Assembly: GCF_003458715.1 (NCBI RefSeq)
Contig: NZ_QRVI01000003.1
Location: forward strand, 15,629 to 79,628
Length of the DNA stretch: 64,000 nt
Direction of reading: 5' to 3'
Source of the DNA: Eubacterium sp. AF22-8LB
GTDB lineage: Bacteria; Bacillota_I; Bacilli_A; Erysipelotrichales; Erysipelotrichaceae
Shown: positions 1 to 9,536 of the stretch, piece by piece
How the letters are laid out: the number at the start of each line of letters is the position of its first letter
Position numbering within the stretch: position 1 is the stretch's first letter
Program-made: the position numbers and the translations under genes
Notes under the pieces: model-generated
What the model was told of the DNA's origin: nothing
What the model saw: the letters and a program-made list of their open reading frames with translations, nothing else
Database searches by the model: none

Positions 1-432
1 TCACAATCTACAAGTACTTCAGTAAGTCAAAGTGATTCTACTTCAATTAGTAATAGTCAATCTATCAGTGCTTCTCAATCAACAAGTACTTCAGTAAGCC
101 AGAGCGATTCTACTTCAATCAGCAATAGTCAATCAATCAGTGGATCACAATCAACAAGTACTTCAGTAAGTCAGAGCGATTCGACTTCAATTAGCAATAG
201 TCAATCAATTAGTGCTTCACAATCTACAAGTACTTCAGTAAGTCAAAGTGATTCAACTTCAATTAGTAATAGTCAATCTATCAGTGCTTCTCAATCAACA
301 AGTACTTCAGTAAGCCAGAGCGATTCTACTTCAATCAGCAACAGTCAATCAATCAGTGAATCACAATCAACAAGTACTTCTGTAAGCCAGAGTGATTCGA
401 CTTCAATTAGTAACAGTCAATCAACTAGTACA
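1..432 (+). repeat. 72-bp tandem repeat (24 residues) of the adhesin
   Basis: Six consecutive 72-nt units start at 1, 73, 145, 217, 289 and 361, each encoding a 24-residue Ser-rich unit (SQSTSTSVSQSDSTSISNSQ plus four residues). Units 1/4, 2/5 and 3/6 resemble each other more than their neighbours, which gives a 216-bp higher-order period. The last unit drifts after about 423. Confidence 0.9.
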
Positions 433-963
433 TCAGCAAGTGAGAATGAATCTACTTCTGAATCAGTTAGTACAAGTGAAAGTACATCAGCATCTGCAAG
501 TGATTCTGAATCTCTAAGTACTTCTGAATCAGAAAGCACATCAGCTTCATTGAGTGACAGTCAATCTGCAAGTACATCTGATTCATTGAATAGTAGTGAA
601 TCTACATCAAGCAGTGAAAGTGCTTCTACATCAGTAAGTTACGCAACTAGTGTTGCTACAAGCACTGCAGGTGGAGGAACAGCTTATCGTCAAGTTGTAG
701 TTGATACTCGTGCTCCTTTACAAGTAGCTCCAAGAGTTAGTGAGGAAGAAGTTGTAGAGGATGATGTAACTCCTAAGGCTAAGGAAGAAACAATTGAAAA
801 AGAAAAGATGCCTAAGTCAACATTGGATGTTGCTCATAGAGTATGGTGGTCTTGGATTCCAATCATTGGTGCTTTAATTTCTTCGAATGAGACTCGTAAG
901 CGTCGTAAAGAAGAAAAAGAGAAGGAAAAAGAAGAAGAATCTAAAGATAAAAAGATGAAATAA
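1..963 (+). CDS. Serine-rich repeat glycoprotein adhesin, C-terminal part (5' end outside window)
   Basis: The frame is open from base 1 to the TAA at 961-963, so only the last 320 residues are present. Residues 1-215 or so are almost entirely Ser alternating with T/Q/V/I/N/A/D/E, the low-complexity region typical of SecA2-exported adhesins. A short linker follows (TAYRQVVVDTRAPLQVAP), then an acidic stretch, one hydrophobic segment near residues 281-295 (WWSWIPIIGALISS) and a roughly 25-residue tail of K, R and E. There is no LPXTG; the nearest resemblance is MPKST about 10 residues before the hydrophobic segment. The product should be O-glycosylated by GtfA/GtfB and exported through SecA2/SecY2, both encoded directly downstream. 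How it is anchored is unclear. Confidence 0.9.
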   Translation, partial: SQSTSTSVSQSDSTSISNSQSISASQSTSTSVSQSDSTSISNSQSISGSQSTSTSVSQSDSTSISNSQSISASQSTSTSVSQSDSTSISNSQSISASQSTSTSVSQSDSTSISNSQSISESQSTSTSVSQSDSTSISNSQSTSTSASENESTSESVSTSESTSASASDSESLSTSESESTSASLSDSQSASTSDSLNSSESTSSSESASTSVSYATSVATSTAGGGTAYRQVVVDTRAPLQVAPRVSEEEVVEDDVTPKAKEETIEKEKMPKSTLDVAHRVWWSWIPIIGALISSNETRKRRKEEKEKEKEEESKDKKMK

Positions 964-972
964 TGATAAAAT

Positions 973-1007
973 AACAGTAACTAACTTTTAGTTGCTGTTA
1001 TTTTTTT
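973..1007 (+). terminator. Rho-independent terminator between adhesin gene and secY2
   Basis: A 12-bp stem (973-984 with 988-999, one G-T pair, CTT loop) is followed by seven T. It lies just after the adhesin stop and only 13 bases before secY2. It could end the adhesin transcript while letting some read-through into the export genes. Confidence 0.8.
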
Positions 1008-1020
1008 AGGAGTGGTGTTT

Positions 1021-2205
1021 ATGAAGGAAAAGACGCATTTAGTTAGAAATCGATGTCTTTTTTCAATTGTTATTATTTTAATTTATTTTGTTTGTCATAG
1101 AATTCCATTGAATGGAATTGATATGAGTGCTTATGATAATTTAAGTTTGGATCTAGGTGCTGTATTGTCACTAGCTGTAAATGGTTCAAATAAACAATGT
1201 TATGTTATGAGTTTGGGTATTTCGCCTTATATTACAGCGAGTTTAATTGTAATGATTCTATTTGCGGTACGCTCAAAAGAGGCAAAGGCTCGAACGTCAC
1301 CTAAGGCAATGAATTATTGGATTACGTCCATTACTTTTATTGTTGCGTTGGTTCAATCTATTTTTTATGCTCTTGGTTTAAAATATGTTGATCGTAATCT
1401 AATGAGTATTTTAGTAGTTATATTTGAACTGATGGCTGGTGCTAGTATTGCACAATATTTCTTAATGAAAAATCAAAAGTATGGTGTGGGTGGTTTTGCG
1501 CCGATTATCATTGTGAATATGACAGAAACTTTAGTTGGAATATTAATAAAATCTTCTCTTGACGCGTTAATGATTCCTCTAGCTATTTCTTTTGTGATGG
1601 TCATAATTATGATCTTTATGGAAATGCATGAGAAAAGAATACCTGTTCAAAGAGTGTCTGTGCATAATGTGCATGCCGAAAAGAATTATATGGCTATTAA
1701 ATACAATCCAGTAGGATTTATGGCGTTAATGTTTGGTTCTGCAATTTTTATGATTCCACAATTGATTGTGGCTTTGATTCATCATTATCATAAATCTGAA
1801 TTTATTAATTTTTTATTTAAGAATTTAAATATGTCTACCTTGTTTGGTATGCGTGTATATGTAGTCATGATGTTTGTGTTTACTATTCTATTAAGCTTAT
1901 TATTTGTGAATCCAAAAGATTTATCGGATAACCTTCTACAAGTGGGGGATTGCATAGAGAATGTTCCTGCAGGTAAGCCTACACGTCGATATATTCGTAA
2001 ATGGGTTTTAATATTGAGCTGTATTAGTGGTGGAATCATGTGTGGTTGTTTAAGTCTTTGTTTGTATTTACAGTATAAAGGTATTGTAGATGCATCAGTG
2101 GCTATGCTTCCAACTACGTTTATGATGCTTTCAGGATTTGTTTGTAGTATTTATTTAGAAATTCGTGCTTATCGTGACTTTGATTCATATAAGCCATTTA
2201 TATAG
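1021..2205 (+). CDS. secY2: Accessory Sec translocase channel SecY2
   Basis: A 394-residue protein with about ten hydrophobic segments, and the family-like stretch LGAVLSLAVNGSNKQCYVMSLGISPYI in the position where SecY carries its plug and TM2. SecY2 forms the membrane channel dedicated to glycosylated serine-rich adhesins and pairs with SecA2. The assignment rests on membrane topology, length and its place directly before asp1. I start at ATG 1021 because AGGAG (1008-1012) sits 8 bases upstream; the in-frame GTG at 1012 overlaps that site. Confidence 0.85.
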   Translation: MKEKTHLVRNRCLFSIVIILIYFVCHRIPLNGIDMSAYDNLSLDLGAVLSLAVNGSNKQCYVMSLGISPYITASLIVMILFAVRSKEAKARTSPKAMNYWITSITFIVALVQSIFYALGLKYVDRNLMSILVVIFELMAGASIAQYFLMKNQKYGVGGFAPIIIVNMTETLVGILIKSSLDALMIPLAISFVMVIIMIFMEMHEKRIPVQRVSVHNVHAEKNYMAIKYNPVGFMALMFGSAIFMIPQLIVALIHHYHKSEFINFLFKNLNMSTLFGMRVYVVMMFVFTILLSLLFVNPKDLSDNLLQVGDCIENVPAGKPTRRYIRKWVLILSCISGGIMCGCLSLCLYLQYKGIVDASVAMLPTTFMMLSGFVCSIYLEIRAYRDFDSYKPFI

Positions 2206-2217
2206 GGGGTAGTATTT

Positions 2218-3804
2218 ATGATGTATTTTGTACCTTCCTGGTATCATGGAAATGAATATAAAGAAAATGAACAATATTTTTATGTGCGTCGTGCAGTAAC
2301 AGAATTTGATGATAGTGTTAAACAGATTCAGATGTTTAACCGAAATGACATTATGGATTATAAGATTTTGAATTTATCGTATAGTCCAAACTTTAGGCAT
2401 TTCTTGCACCGCCAAAGTGTATTCCATGCACCTTATTGGTCTTGCTTTGATGCAGTACAAGAAATTAGACGTACAAAAGTAGATATTCTTTCCTATCATG
2501 ATTTGATGTGGCCTGAACATACAGAATTTGTCTACACACCATTTTGTATTGTGGCGTATGTAAATAATAGGAAATATGCGGAAGTACATTTTGGTGAAGA
2601 TGGAAATATGATTGAAGTGTTTTTATTTCAATCTGAAGTTATGATTCGTAAAAATGTATATGATGATCGTGGATTTTTATCTGTTACTATTATTTACGAG
2701 AATAATCAACCAATTTATGAACAGTATTTGGATGGAAAAGGGAATTGGAAAATGTGTCATTTCTTTGAGGATGGGCATATTGAAATCAATTCTGAGAATC
2801 CATTTTATTTGATAGATAATAAAAGACATAAGTTTAATTGCTTGAACTATGATTCCATGGAATCATTGATTGAAGAAGTATTTTCAACATATTTAGATGA
2901 AATGACTTCAACAGATGATATTTTCTGTTTGGCTATGCATGTACTACATCATGATATGTTAGAAAAATTATTTGAAAAACGTAAGACAATCTTATCTTTT
3001 TATCAAAATCGTTTGGAATTATTTGATGATGCTGAATTGAAGTCTTTGATTCAAAATACGAACTATTGTATTGTCGATTCTAAACATAAGATTTCTTTAT
3101 TAGAAGATTATGCAGAAAAGAAACTTCCAATTGTAGATATTACGCCATTTGATACGCGTGCTGATTTTGGGATTAGTCAACAATTAACGGTTCAAAACAT
3201 CTTGGTTCCAATTGATACGATTGAACAATCAAAATTTGAAGAATTGATTCTTTTATTCGCTAAGTATTTTGAAATAAATGAAACGGCTCGTGTTCATTTC
3301 TTTACTCGTAATGCGAATTGGGATCGTATAGATTCGGTTTTGAATTTTACTCGAGAAGTATTAAAAGTGAATGGACTAGATGAAAGATTAGCTCGTAAAG
3401 AAACGAATGATAAAGCGGAATTTGATTTAGACGAAGAAAAGAAAGTTCCAATTAAATTCTTCGTGGATCAATGTGTGGATGAATTAAGTATTTCTAAATG
3501 TATACGTGAACAGCGTATTATGGTGGATGTGACATCACGTCCAGATTTATATTTACAGATTTCATGTATTAGTAGTGCCATTCCACAAATTGTTTCTTTT
3601 AATACACAATATGTGCATGATGGAAAGAATGGCTTTATTGTCAAAGAAGTATCTGAAGTATTGAATGGTTTAAAATATTATTTGGATAATATTACGAATT
3701 GGAATAAGTGTATGATTTATTCTTATGAATTAGGTAAGGAATATAATACGGCAAGTTTAATTCGTAAGTGGAAGGGAGTTATGAAGCAAGTTGAACAAGA
3801 TTAG
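2218..3804 (+). CDS. asp1: Accessory Sec system protein Asp1
   Basis: A 528-residue cytosolic protein opening with MMYFVPSWYHG, the characteristic start of Asp1. Asp1 has a GT-B-like fold and forms a complex with Asp2 and Asp3 that is needed for export of the glycosylated adhesin. The C-terminal half includes VDVTSRPDLYLQISCISSAIPQIV and NGFIVKEV, resembling the nucleotide-sugar-binding half of glycosyltransferases. The start is preceded by AGGGGG at 2204-2209. It follows secY2 by 12 bases and overlaps asp2 by 14 bases, which indicates a tightly coupled operon. Confidence 0.9.
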   Translation: MMYFVPSWYHGNEYKENEQYFYVRRAVTEFDDSVKQIQMFNRNDIMDYKILNLSYSPNFRHFLHRQSVFHAPYWSCFDAVQEIRRTKVDILSYHDLMWPEHTEFVYTPFCIVAYVNNRKYAEVHFGEDGNMIEVFLFQSEVMIRKNVYDDRGFLSVTIIYENNQPIYEQYLDGKGNWKMCHFFEDGHIEINSENPFYLIDNKRHKFNCLNYDSMESLIEEVFSTYLDEMTSTDDIFCLAMHVLHHDMLEKLFEKRKTILSFYQNRLELFDDAELKSLIQNTNYCIVDSKHKISLLEDYAEKKLPIVDITPFDTRADFGISQQLTVQNILVPIDTIEQSKFEELILLFAKYFEINETARVHFFTRNANWDRIDSVLNFTREVLKVNGLDERLARKETNDKAEFDLDEEKKVPIKFFVDQCVDELSISKCIREQRIMVDVTSRPDLYLQISCISSAIPQIVSFNTQYVHDGKNGFIVKEVSEVLNGLKYYLDNITNWNKCMIYSYELGKEYNTASLIRKWKGVMKQVEQD

Positions 3805-5302
3805 TGTTTTACAAGTAGGAAATGAAGATTTAAGTTTAACACTTCATATTTCTGATAATGTAACTTGGAATTATGTAGACGATTTAAAAGAGGCTACAGA
3901 ACGTGGTTATGATGTATGTGTTTTAAATCGTTGCGTCAATAAAGAAGAGGCATATATCTTATTAAAGAAGATTCGTGCATATACATTGTTTCTTTTGGAT
4001 GATGTAGACGTAGACAAATGGACAAAATGGATTTGTACGTCAAGACGTGCGAAGGTGTTAAATATAGAAACTTTACAGGAATTTATTGATGAAGATATTC
4101 ATTTATTTTATTCCTATACATATGGTGAGAAATTTGTTCCTCAAACACTATCTATTTCACAAAGCTTTAAAGGTAGTGTTTTCTGGAATGGATATTCAGG
4201 TGTTGAACTTGAAGGTGATTATGGGGATGATTTTTATCAAATCGCGTATTGGAGATATAATATCCCTCTATTTAAAGGCCAAACTTTAGATTTATGGTTA
4301 GAATATGAAAAGGATGAGTCTGTTTCGATTGAATTGAAAATCGAACAGTTTGAAGGTGGTTCACTTTCATCCTTACAGAATCGTTGGATCTATTCAGAAA
4401 AAGATTTAAGTTCAATTGTTCATTTAAGTAATGATAAGATAGACGGCCCTGTATTTATTTCTTTACTCGCAAAGGGTAAGGGGAAATTAAAAATAGTAGG
4501 TTTACATGATCGTCATTCACGTAAAGAATATGGATCATTTTTACCTGGAGGAATCCGTAAGGTTACATCCAAACGTGAAGAAGTCTTTATGTACTTTGAT
4601 CCAGGAGATATGAAACCACCTTTGAATGTGTATTTTAGTGGTTATAAGACGCAAGAAGGTTTTGAAGGCTTCTATATGATGCGTAATATGGGAGCACCAT
4701 TTTTGTTGATATCTGAAGCTCGATTAGAGGGTGGAGCCTTCTATTTGGGAGACAAAGAATATGAGAATCTTATTGTGTCTGGTATCCAAGATTGTTTGAA
4801 ACAATTAGGTTTTGATAGGTCACAATTGATTTTGTCTGGACTTTCTATGGGAACCTTTGGCGCTTTATATAATGGTTGTAAATTAAGGCCACATGCGATT
4901 TTATTAGGTAAACCATTGGCTAGTTTAGGAGATATAGCTAGAAACGAGCGTATTTCTAGACCGGGAGGTTTCCCAACTTCTTTAGATGTGTTGTCAAAAA
5001 ATTGTGGAGATATGAGTGAACAATCTATGGATGTATTGAATCATCGCTTTTGGGATTTGTTTGATCAAACGGATTGGTCTCAAACTAAATTTATCATTTC
5101 ATATATGCTTGAAGATGATTATGATATGACGGCCTATGATCGTTTGATTTCACATATTGATGATATTGGTGTAGAAATTATTGGTAAGGGTGTTCATGGA
5201 AGACATAATGATGATACGTATAGTATTGTTGCGTGGTTTAAGAATCAATATGATGGTATTTTGAAGTCAGATTTTGGTAGAGGTGATTTAGATGAAGAAT
5301 AA
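3791..5302 (+). CDS. asp2: Accessory Sec system protein Asp2, GlcNAc O-acetyltransferase-like
   Basis: A 503-residue protein with a C-terminal alpha/beta-hydrolase domain: nucleophile motif GLSMG at 350-354 (Ser352), acidic cluster MLEDDYD near 439-445, and candidate catalytic His469/His472 in GVHGRH. In streptococci Asp2 O-acetylates GlcNAc on the adhesin and is also needed for export. The retained Ser/acid/His set suggests the enzyme is active here. Translation appears to start at TTG 3791, inside the end of asp1, with AAGGGA about 12 bases upstream; no better ATG exists nearby. The downstream gene asp3 overlaps it by 11 bases. Confidence 0.9.
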   Translation: MNKISVLQVGNEDLSLTLHISDNVTWNYVDDLKEATERGYDVCVLNRCVNKEEAYILLKKIRAYTLFLLDDVDVDKWTKWICTSRRAKVLNIETLQEFIDEDIHLFYSYTYGEKFVPQTLSISQSFKGSVFWNGYSGVELEGDYGDDFYQIAYWRYNIPLFKGQTLDLWLEYEKDESVSIELKIEQFEGGSLSSLQNRWIYSEKDLSSIVHLSNDKIDGPVFISLLAKGKGKLKIVGLHDRHSRKEYGSFLPGGIRKVTSKREEVFMYFDPGDMKPPLNVYFSGYKTQEGFEGFYMMRNMGAPFLLISEARLEGGAFYLGDKEYENLIVSGIQDCLKQLGFDRSQLILSGLSMGTFGALYNGCKLRPHAILLGKPLASLGDIARNERISRPGGFPTSLDVLSKNCGDMSEQSMDVLNHRFWDLFDQTDWSQTKFIISYMLEDDYDMTAYDRLISHIDDIGVEIIGKGVHGRHNDDTYSIVAWFKNQYDGILKSDFGRGDLDEE

Positions 5303-5723
5303 GGCTTGGAAAGTAGTATGGAATGAAGATACTTTTGGAACTTATCTTTATGGATCTAAAATCTGGTTTCATTCTCGTGAAGATATTGAATTTGAAAATG
5401 AATTAATGCCTCCAGGAACGGTTATTAAAGAGTGGTATTCCAAAGTAAATTATCAAATGATGCGTACAGAGCCATCTCTTCCAATTATTGATGGAGAGAG
5501 TTCTTATCATATTCAAGTGAATATGAGTGATTTTGAATCGTATTTAATACGAATGGTATTTTATGATCGTTATGAAAATGAGGCGGGTACACTAATTATT
5601 CGTGAACCGGAAATGGATTTTAAGTGTCCTTTAAAGACATATAGCTATCGTGTGCAGCTGATTAATGCGGGTGGTACTAAGATGCATTTTCATTCTTTTG
5701 TGATTACAGAAAAGGAAGGGTAA
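5292..5723 (+). CDS. asp3: Accessory Sec system protein Asp3
   Basis: A 143-residue protein that matches Asp3 in position and size. The fold is predicted to be beta-rich and carbohydrate-binding-like (GTVIKEWYSKVNYQ, SYHIQVNMSDFESYLIRMVFYDRY, FHSFVIT). Asp3 bridges Asp1 and Asp2 in the accessory Sec complex. The start ATG lies inside the end of asp2 with AGAGGTGA just upstream. The stop is one base before secA2. Confidence 0.88.
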   Translation: MKNKAWKVVWNEDTFGTYLYGSKIWFHSREDIEFENELMPPGTVIKEWYSKVNYQMMRTEPSLPIIDGESSYHIQVNMSDFESYLIRMVFYDRYENEAGTLIIREPEMDFKCPLKTYSYRVQLINAGGTKMHFHSFVITEKEG

Positions 5724-5724
5724 A

Positions 5725-8034
5725 ATGAATAAAATTGATAAGAGATTACACTTTCTTTTGGGTAAAGTCAAAGAGGAGTGTAAAAAGGTTAAAGAACTTA
5801 GTAATTATGAATTGAAGAATAAAACGTTGGAATTCAAAGAACGTTTACATAATGGAGAAACAACAGATGATCTTCTTCCAGAAGCGTTTGCGGTGTGTTG
5901 TGAAGCCGATTATCGTGTATTAGGTATGTTTCCTTATGATGTACAGATTTTAGGTGGTATTGCACTTCATTTGTGCTATTTATGCGAAATGAATACGGGT
6001 GAAGGAAAAACTTTAACGGCAACAATGCCTATGTACTTAAATGGATTGACAGGAAAAAGTTCGATTTTGGTTACGGCAAATGAATATTTGGCCATTCGTG
6101 ATGCCGAAGAGATGGGTCAGGTTTATAAGTTTTTAGGTTTGAGTGTAGAAGCGGGTGTAAAGCGTGATACAAATGAAAAGTTAGACAATGATTCAAAAAA
6201 GGATGTCTATAATGCGGATATTGTATATACAACGCATGGTGCACTTGGATTTGATTATTTATTAAATAACTTAGTACAGTCTAAAGAAGATCGTTTTATG
6301 CGAGACTTCTATTACGTAATTATTGATGAGGCGGATTCTGTATTATTAGATAGTGCAAGTATGCCTCTAGTTATTTCGGGTTCTCCTCGTGTTCAATCCA
6401 ATTTATATGGTATTACTGATTTTTTTGTGACAACCTTAGTCGAAGATGTTCACTATGAAATTGAAGATAAAAAGGTATGGTTAACTAATAAAGGAATTGA
6501 ATATGCGAAGCGTTATTTCCGTATTGAAAATTTATATAGTAAAGAAAATTTTGATGTTTTAAGACATGTTGTACTGGCATTAAGAGCTCATTTCTTAATG
6601 GAAAAAGATGTGGATTACGTCGCAACCGATGAGGGAGAAATTGTTCTTTTGGACAAGAGTACGGGGCGTAAAATGAAGGGTATGAAGCTTCGTGGAGGTT
6701 CTCATCAGGCTATTGAAGAAAAGGAACATTTGAAATTAAGTCAAGAACAGCGTTCGGTTGCTTCTATTACGTATCAAAACTTATTTAATTTATTTCCGAA
6801 GATGTCAGGTATGAGTGGTACAATCAAGGATGGTAAAGAGGAGCTTTTAGAAGTCTATAATAAAAGAGTGGTTGTGATTCCTCCGCGTAAGCCAATGATT
6901 CGTAAGGATATGCCGGACAAGTATTTTAAAACGAGTGAAGAACAGTTTGATGCGGTCATTCAGGAAACGGTTAAAAGACATAAAACTGGACAGCCTGTAT
7001 TATTGATTGCTTCTTTAATTTCGGATACGGAAATGTTGTCAAAATTATTGGTTCAAGAAAATATTGAGCATAGTGTATTGAATGCGAATAATGCGTTCTG
7101 GGAAGCGGAAATCATTAAAGAGGCTGGTCAGAAAAATGTTGTGACAGTAGCTACTAGTATGGCTGGTCGTGGTACAGATATTCATTTGGGTCCGGGTGTT
7201 AAAGAACTTGGGGGCTTATGTGTATTAGGAATTGGTAGAATGAGTAATACACGTGATGAAAGACAGGCTAGAGGTCGTGCAGGACGTCAAGGAGAGCCAG
7301 GTGTATCCATTTTCTATACTTCATTAGAGGATGATGTATGTACGATTTTAGGTGAAGATTTCTTAGAGAAGTATATTGATAAAGGAAGATATATTTCTAA
7401 GCATCGAATCAAGAAATTAATAAATAAATCGCAAAAAATCAAGGATGAGTCGAGTGTTTCCCAAAGAAAAAGTTCAGTGGATTATGATAGTGTTATGAAG
7501 CGTCAAAGAACGATTATGTATAAGACAAGAAATGATTTGTTGGATGGAAAAAGTTTGGATGAGAATGTCTTGATTCAAATTTATAAACAGAATATCAATG
7601 AATATTTAAAAGAAAATAAGAAGATGGATGATTTTACAATGAACCGCTATATTTTGGATAATTTATCATATAGAATTAAAGAGCTTTCTGTTCCTTCAAA
7701 GAATCGAAAAGAGTATTTAAAAAATTATGCGGATATGGCATTTAAGGATAAGAAACAAGTATTGGGGAATCGTTTCTCTGAATATTGTCGTGTTTGTACA
7801 TTAAAAGCTTTAGATGATGGTTGGATTGAAGAGGTTGACTACTTGCAGCAGTTGCAGGCAGCAATTTCTGGTCGTTCTACAGCGCAGCGTAATCTTTTAT
7901 ATGAATACCAAAGGGAGGCAAGACTTTCTTTTAGAGATATGGAAAAATCGATTAAAAAGGCGATGATTCGTAATATTTTATTGGGAGAAGTCTCATTTGG
8001 TAAAGACAATGAAATGATTATATTGTATCCTTAA
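5725..8034 (+). CDS. secA2: Accessory Sec ATPase SecA2
   Basis: A 769-residue DEAD-type motor. It has Walker A MNTGEGKTLT (about 89-98), Walker B DEAD at 201-204, and the NBD2 motif TSMAGRGTDIHLGPGV followed by RQARGRAGRQGEPG. It is shorter than housekeeping SecA and lacks the C-terminal Cys-rich zinc tail, as expected for SecA2. It powers export of the serine-rich adhesin through SecY2. A GGAAGGG site precedes the ATG. It sits between asp3 and gtfA, the usual order for this locus. Confidence 0.95.
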   Translation: MNKIDKRLHFLLGKVKEECKKVKELSNYELKNKTLEFKERLHNGETTDDLLPEAFAVCCEADYRVLGMFPYDVQILGGIALHLCYLCEMNTGEGKTLTATMPMYLNGLTGKSSILVTANEYLAIRDAEEMGQVYKFLGLSVEAGVKRDTNEKLDNDSKKDVYNADIVYTTHGALGFDYLLNNLVQSKEDRFMRDFYYVIIDEADSVLLDSASMPLVISGSPRVQSNLYGITDFFVTTLVEDVHYEIEDKKVWLTNKGIEYAKRYFRIENLYSKENFDVLRHVVLALRAHFLMEKDVDYVATDEGEIVLLDKSTGRKMKGMKLRGGSHQAIEEKEHLKLSQEQRSVASITYQNLFNLFPKMSGMSGTIKDGKEELLEVYNKRVVVIPPRKPMIRKDMPDKYFKTSEEQFDAVIQETVKRHKTGQPVLLIASLISDTEMLSKLLVQENIEHSVLNANNAFWEAEIIKEAGQKNVVTVATSMAGRGTDIHLGPGVKELGGLCVLGIGRMSNTRDERQARGRAGRQGEPGVSIFYTSLEDDVCTILGEDFLEKYIDKGRYISKHRIKKLINKSQKIKDESSVSQRKSSVDYDSVMKRQRTIMYKTRNDLLDGKSLDENVLIQIYKQNINEYLKENKKMDDFTMNRYILDNLSYRIKELSVPSKNRKEYLKNYADMAFKDKKQVLGNRFSEYCRVCTLKALDDGWIEEVDYLQQLQAAISGRSTAQRNLLYEYQREARLSFRDMEKSIKKAMIRNILLGEVSFGKDNEMIILYP

Positions 8035-8054
8035 AGAAAGGAGTTTTTGGGGTT

Positions 8055-9536
8055 ATGATTTATAATTTTAATTTAGGCATTGGCTGGGCAAGTAGTGGTG
8101 TTGAATATGCCCAGATCTATCGTGCTCGGATGTTTCGTAATATTGGTGTCGATGCCAAGTTTGTGTTTACAGATATGTTTCCTTCTGAAAATATGGAACA
8201 TATGACGAAGAATATTGGTTTTTTAGATTCGGAAGTTATTTGGCTATATACATTCTTTACGGATTTTAAAACAGCACCTGTTACATATACTTTAAGTGAT
8301 TTAGAAAAGACATTTAGTAATACGGAATACACTAAATCTAGAGAAGGTAAGATTTGTCGTTATGTGTTTGGTGGAAGTAATAACTTTTATACAGCTTATA
8401 TGGTCAATGATCATGATGATTTTGTGCATCGTGTTGAATTGGTTTCAAATGGATGTTTAATTCGTAAGGATTATTTTACCTATGGACGTGTATATTCAGA
8501 ATATTATGCGCCATTAGATAATGCAGCACATTTATATCATCGTCGTTTCTTTAATGAAAATGGTAGTGTTGCCTATGAAGAAATCATTGATGATGATCGT
8601 GTGATGTATAAATTTAAAGATAAGATTCTTTGTTCAAAAGAGGAATTTGTAGGATATATGGTATCTCAATTACATTTAACGAAAGATGATGTCGTATTAA
8701 TTGATCGTTCTACAGATATTGGTCAATCCATTCTAATGAATTGTAAGCCGGCAAGAGTGGGTACAGTCGTACATGCGGATCACTTTAGTGAAAAGGATAC
8801 AAATGACGATTATATCTTATGGAATAATTTCTATGAATATGAATTTAATATGCATAAACATATTGATTTCTATATTTGTTCAACACAAGCACAGAGTGAT
8901 TTGATGGTTCAACAATTTGAAAAATATTATGGTGTAACACCTTGTGTATATACCATTCCAGTAGGATCATTACCAGAATTAAAATATCCTAGTTCTACTC
9001 GTAAACCTTATTCATTAATTACGGCAAGTCGTTTGGCTAGTGAAAAACATGTGGATTGGATTTGTAAGGCTGTTATTCAAGCGCGCACTGAAGTGCCAGA
9101 ATTATCGTTGGATATTTATGGTGAGGGTGGCGAAAAATCAAAGCTTGAAACGATTATTCGAGAAAATAATGCATCGAGTTATATTCATTTAATGGGGCAA
9201 CATGATTTGAGTGAAGTGTATCAGAATTATGAGGCTTATGTTGCGGGAAGTACAAGTGAAGGTTTTGGACTGACTTTAATGGAAGCGGTTGGTGGAGGAC
9301 TACCAATCATTGGTTTTGATGTTCGTTATGGAAATCCTACATTTGTTCGTGATGGCGAAAATGGATATTTAATACCTTTACCTGAAGAGGATAAGGATCG
9401 AATTGAAGCTTTAAGAAAGCGTATCGTTGATTTATTTAAACAAGACTTAGAGAAGTGTCATTCTGTATCTTATTTGGTAGCAAAGGATTTCTTAACTTCA
9501 AATGTACAGGAAAAATGGAGGGAAGCTGTATGTTAG
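8055..9536 (+). CDS. gtfA: Accessory Sec glycosyltransferase GtfA (O-GlcNAc transferase subunit)
   Basis: A 493-residue GT4 enzyme. It opens with MIYNFNLGIGWASSGVEYAQ, typical of GtfA, and carries the retaining-GT EX7E signature at Glu402/Glu410 in SEGFGLTLMEA. With GtfB it adds GlcNAc to Ser/Thr of the adhesin before export. RLASEKHVDWICKAV and YGEGGEKSKL are the expected UDP-sugar binding region. An AAAGGAG site precedes the start; the 3' end overlaps gtfB by 7 bases, so the two subunits are probably translated together. Confidence 0.93.
   Translation: MIYNFNLGIGWASSGVEYAQIYRARMFRNIGVDAKFVFTDMFPSENMEHMTKNIGFLDSEVIWLYTFFTDFKTAPVTYTLSDLEKTFSNTEYTKSREGKICRYVFGGSNNFYTAYMVNDHDDFVHRVELVSNGCLIRKDYFTYGRVYSEYYAPLDNAAHLYHRRFFNENGSVAYEEIIDDDRVMYKFKDKILCSKEEFVGYMVSQLHLTKDDVVLIDRSTDIGQSILMNCKPARVGTVVHADHFSEKDTNDDYILWNNFYEYEFNMHKHIDFYICSTQAQSDLMVQQFEKYYGVTPCVYTIPVGSLPELKYPSSTRKPYSLITASRLASEKHVDWICKAVIQARTEVPELSLDIYGEGGEKSKLETIIRENNASSYIHLMGQHDLSEVYQNYEAYVAGSTSEGFGLTLMEAVGGGLPIIGFDVRYGNPTFVRDGENGYLIPLPEEDKDRIEALRKRIVDLFKQDLEKCHSVSYLVAKDFLTSNVQEKWREAVC

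Noticed and set aside
1..432. CRISPR-like periodic repeat
   Set aside because: The 72-bp period is in-frame Ser-rich coding sequence with no unique spacers.
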